DNA of 15,859 nucleotides from assembly GCA_022497145.1 (NCBI GenBank), contig MU386094.1:1-15859 (forward strand), given 5' to 3'. Position numbers and translations under genes: made by a program. The DNA is from Rostrohypoxylon terebratum. Taxonomy: Eukaryota; Ascomycota; Sordariomycetes; Xylariales; Hypoxylaceae. Each line of letters starts with the position of its first letter. Position 1 is the first letter of the stretch. The notes below the pieces were generated by a model. That model was not told the origin of the DNA. It searched no databases and saw only the letters and a list, made by a program, of their open reading frames with translations. This document shows, in pieces, positions 1-7,369 of this stretch.

Positions 1-1
1 A

Positions 2-307
2 GCACCAGAAAACGCCAAAGTCGATACCGAAACGGAACTAATTCCCGATCAAGAATGGGAAGTCGAAGCAGTCCTAGACTCCAAACTATTTGGAAATCAG
101 CTTAAGTATTTTATCAAATGGAAGGATTACCCACACGAGGAAAACACTTGGGAACCACTTAAGCATGTGAAGCATTTGAAGGATCTGCTTGAGGATTTTC
201 ATCGCCAGAACCCTGACCGACCGAAGCCAAAAACGCCTCAGTCGACGGCGACATCGGACCTAAGCCGAAACCAGAAAAAGAAACGGGGAAGGCCATGGAA
301 ACATTAG
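2..307 (+). CDS. Ty3/gypsy pol C-terminus with chromodomain (partial, 5' end outside window)
   Basis: This is the last 101 codons of a retrotransposon polyprotein, ending in TAG at 305-307. The chromodomain is visible as WEVEAVLDS, then YFIKWKDY, then ENTWEPLKH, followed by a helix ending LLEDFHRQNP. These are the usual aromatic-cage positions and terminal helix. A basic tail (QKKKRGRPWKH) ends the protein. Chromodomains fused to the integrase C-terminus define chromoviruses, where they are thought to direct insertion to marked chromatin. The frame is open to the left edge, so integrase, RNase H and RT lie outside. The last ~150 bp also code for the antisense accessory protein. The same module appears on the minus strand at the right end of the window, with similar but clearly different sequence, so the two elements are related and not recent copies of each other. 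Confidence 0.9.
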   Translation, partial: APENAKVDTETELIPDQEWEVEAVLDSKLFGNQLKYFIKWKDYPHEENTWEPLKHVKHLKDLLEDFHRQNPDRPKPKTPQSTATSDLSRNQKKKRGRPWKH

Positions 308-782
308 CATCTGAGGGTTCAACCTCGGACGGACGCGCTAGCTTCTCACGAGCAGCACGATCTTTCTCCTCCTGTTCGACACGCTCCAACTCTTCTATCG
401 AAGAAAGACCCCGTTTTAGCATCTCCAACCCCCTTCTTTGAAGATATTCATCCTGTTTTCGAAGACGCGTCAATTTCCCCGCTAAAGACTGCAACTCCTC
501 CTCAGCCCGCCGACGCTCGACCGCAATCCGCTCACGCTCACGACCGATGTCGGAAAGAGAGGACATTTCGATTGCAGAACCGTCACAAAAACAGCGCACC
601 CTTTTGGCACAATTAGAGCAAGTCTTAAGCTCAGAAACCATGAAACACGAAACCCCGTCTCTGAAGCAACGAGTGCAAGGAAATACCTCGTAGCCAAAAG
701 ACTTGATATACGCAGAAAGAGAATCGCGACTTTCGCGCTGGTTAGGACGAGACCTAGTCACGGACTTAGTAACCCCCGCCAT
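159..782 (-). CDS. Antisense accessory protein of the gypsy element: Cys-cluster plus coiled coil
   Basis: 207 aa, from the ATG at 780-782. Residues ~36-68 hold cysteines spaced C-x2-C-x6-C-x8-C-x2-C-x7-C, which fits the fungal Zn(II)2Cys6 spacing rule, although the usual basic residues between the second and third Cys are missing. An extra Cys sits two before the last. Residues ~72-150 are a charged heptad-like coiled coil rich in Glu, Arg and Leu. The C-terminus contains LGPMSPSTEAFLASVGQGSG. All three parts, in the same order, recur in the 14710-15354 protein, which sits in the same antisense position of the other gypsy element. Both are open over more than 600 bp, so this is a real gene. 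Its 3' end overlaps pol by ~150 bp. It reads away from the 3' LTR, so an antisense LTR promoter probably drives it. A DNA-binding or regulatory role is inferred only. Confidence 0.75.
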   Translation of the reverse strand: MAGVTKSVTRSRPNQRESRDSLSAYIKSFGYEVFPCTRCFRDGVSCFMVSELKTCSNCAKRVRCFCDGSAIEMSSLSDIGRERERIAVERRRAEEELQSLAGKLTRLRKQDEYLQRRGLEMLKRGLSSIEELERVEQEEKDRAAREKLARPSEVEPSDANVSMAFPVSFSGFGLGPMSPSTEAFLASVGQGSGDENPQADPSNASHA

Positions 783-841
783 GGTGAAAAAGGGGAAAGA
801 AAGAAAAGAAAGAAACTTACCTCTTTAGGGACAAAGAGAAA

Positions 842-858
842 TAAGAGGGGAGAAATAG
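842..858 (+). other. Polypurine tract of the left gypsy element
   Basis: The purine run AAGAGGGGAGAAATAG directly precedes the TG of the 3' LTR. This is the expected plus-strand primer position for Ty3/gypsy reverse transcription and it fixes the LTR start. Confidence 0.75.
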
Positions 859-1227
859 TGTTACAATCCAACCAGGATCATCGCCAGAATGATTAGTAAA
901 GGACCGGAGAAACTTCGGTTGTGATCTCAATGGATCTGAGATCCAGTAAGAGCAACGGATCTGAGATCGTATGGGAAATACGATCGATACAGACAAGGGA
1001 AGCGGAGGAAAGTTAAGATATAAAGAATGAAGATTTCCTACTGTATTTAGTTTTTAGGTCTTCAGTTATCAATCTAAGTCTATTCACTACGAGTAGAGAG
1101 AGGACTCCAAGTCTCTCTGACGAACACACTTGACTGATTACACTTGACCTCTACGATTACTGTTACCTTAAAATCAAGACCCCCTTATGAAGCTATACTT
1201 ACTAAGCCTAAGTATAGGTTCGTCACA
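859..1227 (+). mobile_element. 3' LTR of the left gypsy element (LTR A)
   Basis: 369 bp, beginning TGTTACAATCC and ending GGTTCGTCACA. These are imperfect copies of the TGTTAC...GTAACA termini shared by the other LTRs here. It contains a TATA-like TATAAAG near 1019, the conserved block TATCAATCTAAGTCTAT near 1068, and a hairpin of AGAGAG and CTCTCT around ACTCCAAG (about 1095-1118). The right half (R/U5) aligns with the LTRs at 4361, 5191, 13433 and 14168. The left half (U3) does not align well apart from its start. The 5' LTR and any target duplication lie outside the window. Confidence 0.85.
923..968 (+). promoter_or_regulatory. U3 iterons of LTR A
   Basis: GGATCTGAGATC occurs at 932-943 and again at 957-968, with a related GATCTCA at 924. 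Each copy is itself nearly palindromic (GATCTxAGATC). They lie ~50-90 bp upstream of the TATA-like box, where enhancer or transcription-factor sites would be expected. No specific factor can be named. Confidence 0.4.
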
Positions 1228-1672
1228 ACTTTCCGTTCCACCTGGGGGATGTCGCCGAAAGACATCAAGATAACGAAAGGCCTCTTCTTCTTAGAAAGAG
1301 TCGGGTACGAGGGCCTAGAAGATAAAGTTGATTCTGACCCGGAGACAGAAGGGGATCAACTAAGTGATGAGGGCACAGAGCCCTAAGAACAAACAACATT
1401 TCCATTTATTATTCTTATTTCTTCCTATTTTCCTCCAATTATTCTTCAATTCTCTTATATATTACGTTCATATGGACACAACAGGCAGCGGTGCCCTATA
1501 ACGCCGCTGTGACTGGTGATCCGCTAAAACCACAGCGGGTGCGTCTGGGTTCGACTCCCTTCTTCGTCATAGTGTGTGGGCACCCCGTAATGGGAGACCA
1601 CCTGCTGGCCGGATTGTTTTATTGCTGTACGATGAGAAAGGGCAGGTCTAGGAAAGGGGAGGAGTTATGTGG
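1228..1672. other. No recognisable gene between LTR A and the DUF3176 fragment
   Basis: A plus-strand frame runs from inside the LTR to a TAA near 1384-1386. Its non-LTR part (to the tail GDQLSDEGTEP) is acidic and looks protein-like, but I recognise nothing in it. It could be the end of a host gene into which the element inserted. The stretch 1386-1470 is AT-rich. At 1499-1535 an 8-bp inverted repeat (CCGCTGTG/CACAGCGG) is followed by a tRNA box-B-like GGTTCGACTCC at 1548-1558, but no tRNA fold can be made from it. Confidence 0.4.
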
Positions 1673-2321
1673 CTACATAACGAGGCATATCCACAAACCG
1701 CCACTTCTGCCCCCGGCAACATGATGATTCCATGCTTCTGCTCTCGGAGGAGGTGGAATGTATAATTGTATCGGCGACTGATCGAACCCCACCATTCCCG
1801 ACGAGAACGTCTCGAGGCCCTGGGCTAGGATCATGATGGCAGCGCCAACACACGCAAGGTGTCTGCATCCGCTTCAGCATACACGCCGTCTGTACCCTCA
1901 CACAAGTCACTCACCTCCCCCTCATCCTCCAAATCAGCACCAAGCTCCCCCACAACCCCGTCGCAGCCTCGTCAAACATCTTGAAATCCTCATGCTTGGC
2001 CTCCACGCTCCCCTTCCGGAACCTAGACACCTAGATCCAAGCCCCCTGGCTGATACAAGACTCGAGCACGGCTTTCAAGGCGATGCGGAAACAGCTCATG
2101 ATCGCGATGATCACGGTGCCGTATTGCAGGTTCGAGTGCCAGTGCGGCACCGGCTGCCCGTCGAAGAGGTACATGAGCAGGACCAGGAGACCGGCGGCGA
2201 GCAGGCATATGGCGCTGCAGAGGTACTCCATATGCCACTAGCCGAGGGTGGAGCGGACGGTGCGCTCGAGCTCTTGGGGCGTGGGGACGGAGAAGTTGAG
2301 GGAGGGGGTTGAGGGGGTACG
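1673..2321 (-). pseudogene. DUF3176 membrane-protein gene, truncated, with one intron
   Basis: Two exons give a recognisable DUF3176 N-terminal region, a fungal family of unknown function with several membrane segments. Exon 1 (2321-1915) carries a hydrophobic helix (CSAICLLAAGLLVLLMYLF), the family-typical YLFDGQPVPHW, a second hydrophobic stretch ending ESCISQGAWI, and EDFKMFDEAATGLWGSL. A 52-bp intron (1914-1863, donor GTGAGT, acceptor GCAG) joins it in frame to exon 2, which opens HLACVGAAIMILAQGLETFS. TAG stops interrupt at 2238-2240 and 2031-2033, both where the family has Trp, so TGG to TAG is likely. Exon 2 ends at a TAG (1673-1675) far short of the ~600 residues usual for the family, and no start ATG is visible. 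The gene is dead and truncated at both ends. Identity comes from memory of the family pattern. Confidence 0.7.
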
Positions 2322-2617
2322 TTACACATTTCCGATGTAGTAAGACACATTGGTTGGCCCCCAGTGTCGAGTAAAGGTTATGAATCAGAGTTCCACCTTC
2401 ACATTTCGTCCATCCAACACCTAGCTATACCATCGAGGTCGACGAGACCAAAAAATCAAACAAAATCAAAACAGCAACTCGCACACTTATTAACCGGGCC
2501 TAGGTATATGCCCGCCTACCGTACCTAGTTGAGGACCGTTTTCCAACACCTACCTCGTGATGAAATATGCCCCATGTGAATGTTAAAGAACCAATGCGCC
2601 GATGGCTCCCCGAGCTC

Positions 2618-3346
2618 TTATGCCTCATCTCTTGACCTGAACGACGCTGCCAGCTTGACTCGCCCCCGCGGCACGAGGGGACACCGAGCCTTGCAGTCTT
2701 TGCAACCGGGCGTCGCGTCGTCGAGTATGTACAAACACTCGCAAATCCAAAAACGCCCACCCGTGCGTGTATTCAGCTCGTCCCCTGGGCTGTGGCAGCC
2801 CGACTGGATACCGCAGTATATACAGAACCGTCGTAGGTTTACAACCGTCTCCTCGTCTAAGGGGGTGGCCCGAAGCAGTGCTTGCAGAGGCTGGTTGCTG
2901 GCGAAAAAGGCGGCGGGGAGCACCCGCGTGCAATCGTAGCAACCTAGATTTGGTGGTTTTGCGCTGTAGTGCTGGTAGAAGTCGCGCTCGGCGCGGAGAA
3001 CGAAGGAGGCGCGGGTTTCGTAGGGCGCGAGGTACGGGTCGATCATTTGGTGGAGAGCGCGGTTTTCTTGATATAGCCAGAGCAGGTGCTCGTAAGATAT
3101 GTAACTGCAAATTCGATTGAGTACCTTCTGTGGAAGTATCTCGAGACGCGCTCCGTTTCTCGGTAAGGGTAGCGTTACTGATATTTTGTCGCGATACCGC
3201 TCTTGGATACCCGCGGATAGCTGAGATGCGAACAGGTCGACTAAGGTGTCGTGATTTATGATTTCTTCTAGAATCGGTCTTGATGAAGAGGGCGCCTCAA
3301 GTAATGACTCGCTCTATGGGTTTGGTTCGTCATAACCTGGAGCCAT
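2618..3346 (-). pseudogene. F-box-type protein gene with a single early TAG
   Basis: One frame runs from ATG at 3344-3346 to TAA at 2618-2620 (242 codons), with one break: TAG at 3314-3316 (codon 11). The F-box-like part is LEILPQKVLNRICSYISYEH followed by LLWLYQENRALHQMIDP (residues ~84-120). The C-terminal half carries Cys pairs (CYDC, CIYC, CEC, CKDC) of the kind common after the F-box in fungal proteins with this layout, often taken as zinc-binding. F-box proteins recruit substrates to SCF ubiquitin ligases; the substrate here is unknown. Apart from the stop, the frame is clean over 700 bp. It could therefore be a recently inactivated gene, a gene starting elsewhere with an N-terminal intron, or a sequencing error. 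No methionine lies between the TAG and residue ~101, so a downstream start would lose the F-box. Confidence 0.65.
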
Positions 3347-4360
3347 TGTGGCTGTCGACTATACGACTCACTCTTGACGTTGTTATACGTCGCCGAGAGA
3401 TGAGACGGGGGCTTCTCTGTGATGGTCATGTTGACGGTGAATTGTATTAAGCAGAGCGTTGCTAATACCGTTGGACATTTCTCGCTAGAAGTGTCTGGTC
3501 AGATGGGAAAAAGTTACACCACATGACACGACACGGGGAGCATTTAGTTCATTATATCTGCGCGGGAAACATAGTTAGGCAGGTAAAGACCGATATATAA
3601 CCCCATAAATTTACCTATCACTGGCTGCCAGTCAGGTACCTATACATCGGTACTAAGTATTCCTCCAAGCAACCAACAGCGAACGGTCCCTATGCGTTCT
3701 CCTCCAGGCGGGAGAGACCGCACCATGCCCCGGATGGTTGACCTCAAAAGGTGAAAGTACCGTATTAACGCTCTTCAGCTTGGCTGAGGCACGCTGCAGG
3801 GCTATAAGGTATGGCTACATCTTCATCCTTGCACATGGAGGGTTGCAATATCGAGATGCGCCAGATGTGAACGCCAGATTCTCTGATGTGGAATTCCCAA
3901 TACTGCCGCGACTAGGATGAGAAGCCCCGTAATCCTGGAAGCGCAGTCCTGTAATGAACTCCTTATGGCTAAACCCACAGTGCTATCGCATCATCTGACA
4001 TACAATATATCCATCTTTCCGGGTTTGGGGGTCGTTTCTATATGCTTATTTGCTGGGGCTGTGGCTGTTCGGGATTCGAACCAGTTCGTGTCGACGTAAG
4101 GTAGGTAGTGATGCACAACACCTACGTAGATATCGCACCGCGTGTTGTTTCCGCCGGAATAGAGTCCCTTGCGCTGAAGCAATCTTATTGGATCGTGGTA
4201 CGTTATTTCTACATGGTATTTCACTACATACACTAGCGGTGACAAGTCGATGCGGTCTACAAGGGCCTTATATCATTTACTATGTACATCTTCTCCTTTG
4301 TGAGATCTGATTAAGTACTTACAACCAGGCTGCAGATAACAGGCCCTGTTAATATAAAGA
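3347..4360. other. Intergenic kilobase without a supportable gene
   Basis: Short ORFs occur on both strands (3738-3920 plus, 3917-4099 plus, 4245-3991 minus), but none resembles a family I know, and they are mutually overlapping and short. A box-B-like ATTCGAACC at 4074-4082 does not sit in a foldable tRNA. The stretch is probably the upstream region of the F-box gene plus decayed sequence. Confidence 0.4.
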
Positions 4361-4760
4361 TGTTACGGTTCAAAATCACCACCACCCCGGAAGAACTTAC
4401 GGACCGAAAGTCACGTGACTGAGTCGCCAGATCACAATGCCAAGAGGAGCGACTCAGCGACTCCAAGATGAGTCGCTGGATCGCTGTACTGAGAAAAGCG
4501 ACTCAGCGACCTAAAGTGAAATATATGGAAGAAGAATCAAGATAAAAGAATGGAAATTTCCTACTGTATTTAGTTTTAAGTTCCTTAGCTATCAATCTAA
4601 GTCTATCACTTCAAAACCGCATCAAACTAATAGAGAGAGGACTCCAAGCCTCTCTTACGAACAGACTAATTTTGATCTGATCTCTACGAGTACTGCTAAC
4701 AAACAAGGAAACCCACGAATCAACCCGTATACCTAAGTACCTAGGTATAGGTTCGTAACA
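4361..4760 (+). mobile_element. Solo gypsy LTR (LTR B)
   Basis: 400 bp, TGTTACGGTTC to GGTTCGTAACA. It shares with LTR A the block TTTCCTACTGTATTTAGTTTT, the TATCAATCTAAGTCTAT block and the hairpin AGAGAGG-ACTCCAAG-CCTCTCT (4634-4655). It ends with the palindromic CCTAAGTACCTAGGTATA. No polypurine tract precedes it and no internal sequence follows. The flanking 5-mers (AAAGA before, AGTCG after) do not match, so a simple solo-LTR origin with intact target duplication is not supported. Confidence 0.85.
4418..4511 (+). promoter_or_regulatory. U3 iterons of LTR B
   Basis: Repeated GCGACTC/GAGTCGC units: CTGAGTCGCC near 4419, GCGACTCAGCGACTC at 4449-4463, GAGTCGCTGG near 4470, and GCGACTCAGCGAC at 4499-4511. 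They occur in both orientations and form inverted pairs. They occupy the same place in U3 as the GATC-type iterons of LTR A but have an unrelated sequence. Confidence 0.45.
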
Positions 4761-5190
4761 AGTCGATCACTTAATAACAAAATTGAAGCTGTTATTTATT
4801 TAAGATTTAAATTGTTATGCATGGATTATATGTAAAAAAGTTTTATAGCAACATGCTGTTTTACGTATTTTACACTATATTGTACATTATAATTTCTTTG
4901 AATATGAACCGGCTTGTGGCCTGTGGTATGAGACCGACATAAAACCGAATGGTCCGAATTCTAGGTAACTTTCCTCGAAAATTAGCAATTACCCTTTTAA
5001 AAATAGATTGTCCTCACACAATTTGCGACGCCTCCCCTTACCTTTAGCACTACGCTTCAATTAGGAATGACTTCCTAATACTGCTGTTTGAAATCGAGTA
5101 TCGGTAGCTAATTTGACTGTCTTAATACACAGTGGTCCCAGCTGAAGATCTATGTACGCATGCCCCACAAGTGTGTAACTTGCAATATAT
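4761..5190. other. AT-rich spacer, no gene seen
   Basis: The first ~180 bp are strongly AT-rich with frequent TTA/TAA, in keeping with RIP-decayed sequence. No ORF, gag or pol motif, or RNA gene is recognisable. It lies between two same-orientation LTRs but shows neither a polypurine tract before 5191 nor anything gag-like after 4760, so it does not look like the inside of a deleted element. Confidence 0.4.
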
Positions 5191-5609
5191 TGTCACAATC
5201 CTGAAAACCAAGCCTCAGAAAGAGGCCCATAAACAAGAATAACACAAAGCCAATTACGGTTAAACTACGGGAAATTGGATGTGTAGGATGTGGGCGATAT
5301 GGAAACACATCCAACACATCCAACACATCAACACACATCCATCACGTCACGATGGCTTCGACGCCCAAAAAGAGAAGGAAGGATATCTATATAAACATGG
5401 CAGGCTCCTATGTATCTAATTATTCATTCAGCTCTCCAGCTATCAATCTAAGTCTATTACTTCAACCGCATCGAACTAATAGAGAGAGGACTCCAAGCCT
5501 CTCTTACGAACAGACTACTTTTGATCTGATCTCTACGAGTACTGTTAACAAACAAGGAAACCCACGAAGCACCCCGTATACCTAAGTACCTAGGTATAAG
5601 TTCGTAACA
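5191..5609 (+). mobile_element. Gypsy LTR (LTR C)
   Basis: 419 bp, TGTCACAATCC to AGTTCGTAACA. TATATAAA at 5388-5395 is a good TATA box. The 3' half is nearly identical to LTR B (TATCAATCTAAGTCTATTAC, the hairpin at 5483-5504, ACAAGGAAACCCACGAA, the CCTAAGTACCTAGG palindrome), while U3 is different. The flanking 5-mers do not match (ATATAT before, ACAGG after). It abuts a gag-like fragment lying in the opposite orientation. Confidence 0.8.
5278..5340 (+). promoter_or_regulatory. U3 iterons of LTR C
   Basis: ACACATCCA is repeated head to tail about four times between 5304 and 5340. The inverted form GGATGTG occurs twice just upstream (5278-5295), giving potential cruciform or dimer sites ~50-110 bp upstream of the TATA box. 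LTR E (13433-13799) carries the same motif in degenerate form. Confidence 0.45.
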
Positions 5610-5611
5610 AC

Positions 5612-5926
5612 AGGCTTGAAGCCTTTGACTTGTGGGACCTCCATTTCTTCTTCTGAGTCCGAGGGTTCTTCTGATGGTTCTGGTTGCTCGTCTTCTGGTT
5701 CGTCAGCTTCGTCTGCGTTATCTTTCTTACCTTCTTCTGCTCCTTCTTCTTCTTTTTCACTCTCTTCTTCTTCCGATTGTGGTTCGGGTCGTGCGGTTAT
5801 TTCTTCTTCTGCCTCTTCTTCTTCTTCTGCGTCTTTGGTAGATCGTGCTTGAGCTGCTTGTCCTCTGGTTTGTACGCCTGTCTTAGGTGGAACGTTGTGT
5901 TGTCCCGTCGTTTGTTTCGGTGGCAT
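5612..5926 (-). pseudogene. Gag-like N-terminal fragment, cut off by LTR C
   Basis: From ATG at 5924-5926 about 105 codons remain before the sequence runs into LTR C. The protein starts MPPKQTTGQHNVPPKTGVQT and continues as a very acidic Glu/Asp/Ser tract, then PQVKGFKP. It lies 84 bp downstream (in its own direction) of the end of LTR D, the right distance and orientation for gag of that element, and MPP-type starts with an acidic segment are seen in fungal gypsy gag. No capsid core or zinc knuckle remains, so the gag call rests on position and composition. A host acidic nuclear protein is possible. There are no internal stops. Confidence 0.45.
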
Positions 5927-6010
5927 GCCTCTGGGGTCTTGAGAACTATCCGCGAGTGAGTTCCCTCCGCTTGAGTCAACACTAGGTATTGACCAAGTGA
6001 GCTTTCAAAA

Positions 6011-6459
6011 TGTTACGAACCCGTCTACTACTTCTGTCCTACGGACTTCGTAGAGCGGATACGTACCATGGGGTACTTGGTTTTAAGGTAACAATATTGT
6101 AGGGTTGACGATTCTGTTCGTAAAAGAGATTTCATAAGACTCTATATTCAAGTGCTGTCTGAATACTTAGATTGAAAGCTGAAGAACTAAAACTAAATAC
6201 AGAGGAAATACCGTCCTTCTCATACTATTCCATCATGCTATCCTTGTGGGATAGTATGTCACCAAGGGTGGGTTTTTACAGCTCCCGTACCTTGGTCTAG
6301 TTGGTTGTCAATGGATCTCAAATCCATTGTCTTGGGTGGTCGTGGCAATCGCTGGCTACCGCAGCGATCCTGGTTGGGGCTTTCCAACCGAACTTTTCCC
6401 GTGATTGGTCCAGCTGTGCTGGTTGTCTTCCAGGTCCCGCTACGAGGAGGATTGTAACA
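6011..6459 (-). mobile_element. Gypsy LTR on the minus strand (LTR D), probably a 5' LTR
   Basis: 449 bp. Read on the minus strand it starts TGTTACAATCC, as LTR A does, and ends GGGTTCGTAACA. It shares CTGTATTTAGTTTTAGTTCTT and the CAATCTAAG block with LTRs A and B, but lacks the AGAGAGG hairpin and has its own U5. U3 contains inverted motifs: CAATGGAT...ATCCATTG at 6309-6329 and CTATCC...GGATAG at 6239-6254. A short leader and a gag-like start follow on its 3' side. A ~60-bp piece of the same U5 type recurs at 12505-12563. Confidence 0.75.
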
Positions 6460-6699
6460 AAGCGCTATCCGCAAGGCAGTAATGCAAGTGTTCTTCCGTT
6501 TCTTGCTTAGCAAACCTGAAGCAGGCTTCTAAGTTACTACGTTTGTAATAATCCCCATTATTAATAAAGGCAAAAGTTTTAAGTATATTACTATATTATT
6601 TACGTTAACCTTTATAAGATTTCCCAACGTTTTAAGAATTTGACTTATTAATTAATAAAGGAGGATAAACTTGTCTCTCGTAATATATAACCTAGTTAA

Positions 6700-6920
6700 T
6701 AAAGCTAATAAGGTTACTACTCGTTAAAATAGAAAGGTAGCAAAGGTTGTTCCACTTAGTGGCTTATACGGTTAGGACCGCATAGTAAAATCTAACTATT
6801 GGATAAAGTAGGAATCGTAGTAACTAACATATTAAGAAAGCGGTAACGAATTAAGTAGGCGGTGACGGGTTGAGGTGGCGATGGATTAGAAAGGCGGTGT
6901 CGAATCCGGTAGGCGGTCTC
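6700..6920. repeat. Left arm of a long inverted repeat
   Basis: Aligns with the reverse complement of 10764-10953. Shared runs include CTCGTTAAA-TAGAAAGGTAGC, ACGGTTAGGACC, AAAATCTAACTAT, GCGGTAACGAATTAAGTAGG and GGTGACGGGTTGAGGTGGCG. The left arm has a ~20-bp insertion (near 6808-6828) relative to the right arm. Similarity begins near 6700 and fades after ~6905. The arms are ~3.85 kb apart. A DNA-transposon terminal repeat, or two copies of a dispersed repeat in opposite directions, are the main options. The 240 bp to the left of it (6460-6699) is AT-rich with no gene. Confidence 0.75.
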
Positions 6921-7016
6921 ATAGAGGCTAAACTGTTTAGGTAGGCGGTGTCAGTTTTGGTAAGCGGTAGGCGATCTTTGATGCGGGTAGGCGGTGTGGA
7001 ACTAGGTAAGCGATAT
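6836..7016. repeat. Irregular array of GTAGGCGGTGTC-type motifs
   Basis: About nine degenerate copies of GTAGGCGGTG (also AAAGCGGTAAC, GAGGTGGCGATGG, AAGGCGGTGTC, GTAAGCGAT) are spaced 15-40 bp apart. The array begins inside the inverted-repeat arm and continues inward. About five copies occur in the right arm, so the array is longer on the left. Sub-terminal arrays of short motifs are typical of transposase-binding regions in several DNA-transposon superfamilies. Confidence 0.65.
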
Positions 7017-7369
7017 TAGGCCTTATCTCAAATTTAGAAGGACCTAGGGAAAGACTTAGAGGTTAAACAGAACCTAAAGAAATTATAGTCTTAAATATAG
7101 GCCTTACCCCCTTTCTCACAATGAGCCAGCGTTATCTCTTTTAATTCTTAATTGCCAGGATTAGGAGCAGTAAGTAGACCAAATACGTATGTATGCATTT
7201 AATGTAGGGGGCATCACTTATTAGGCTAAATCACGCCTCCCAGAACCAGTGCATCGCATGGATATGGAAATGTCTATCTAGGTTCTGTCAAATCTGCTCA
7301 CGAGCCCATCCGCACTGTTTCAGTGGTTAGAGTATACAGTCTAGCTCTCCTCCCTAAATGCCTCTCCAG
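7017..7369. other. No gene seen
   Basis: AT-rich sequence with many TTA/TAG triplets and no convincing frame on either strand. It may include the decayed 3' untranslated region of the LINE fragment that follows on the minus strand. Confidence 0.35.

Noticed and set aside
1481..1570. Possible tRNA or SINE: box-B-like GGTTCGACTCC with an 8-bp inverted repeat upstream
   Set aside because: The T stem has two mismatches, no acceptor stem pairs, and no convincing A box lies at the right distance.
1833..2312. 159-codon plus-strand ORF, Pro/His-rich
   Set aside because: It is the antisense shadow of the DUF3176 exons; its composition is that of a reversed GC-rich coding strand.
2767..3120. 117-codon plus-strand ORF and the 161-codon minus ORF overlapping the F-box gene
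   Set aside because: Arg/Gly/Pro-rich alternative frames of the F-box coding sequence, with no family resemblance.
4060..4150. Possible minus-strand tRNA around CTGGTTCGAATCCCG
   Set aside because: The T stem does not pair beyond three positions and there is no acceptor or anticodon arm.
5616..5959. Ser-rich, Leu-rich and Phe-rich ORFs on the plus strand
   Set aside because: They are complements of the Glu/Ser-rich (GAA/GAG repeat) gag-like frame on the minus strand.
6836..7016. CRISPR-like array of GGCGGT repeats
   Set aside because: Repeats are short, degenerate and irregularly spaced, and the window is fungal; sub-terminal transposon motifs fit better.
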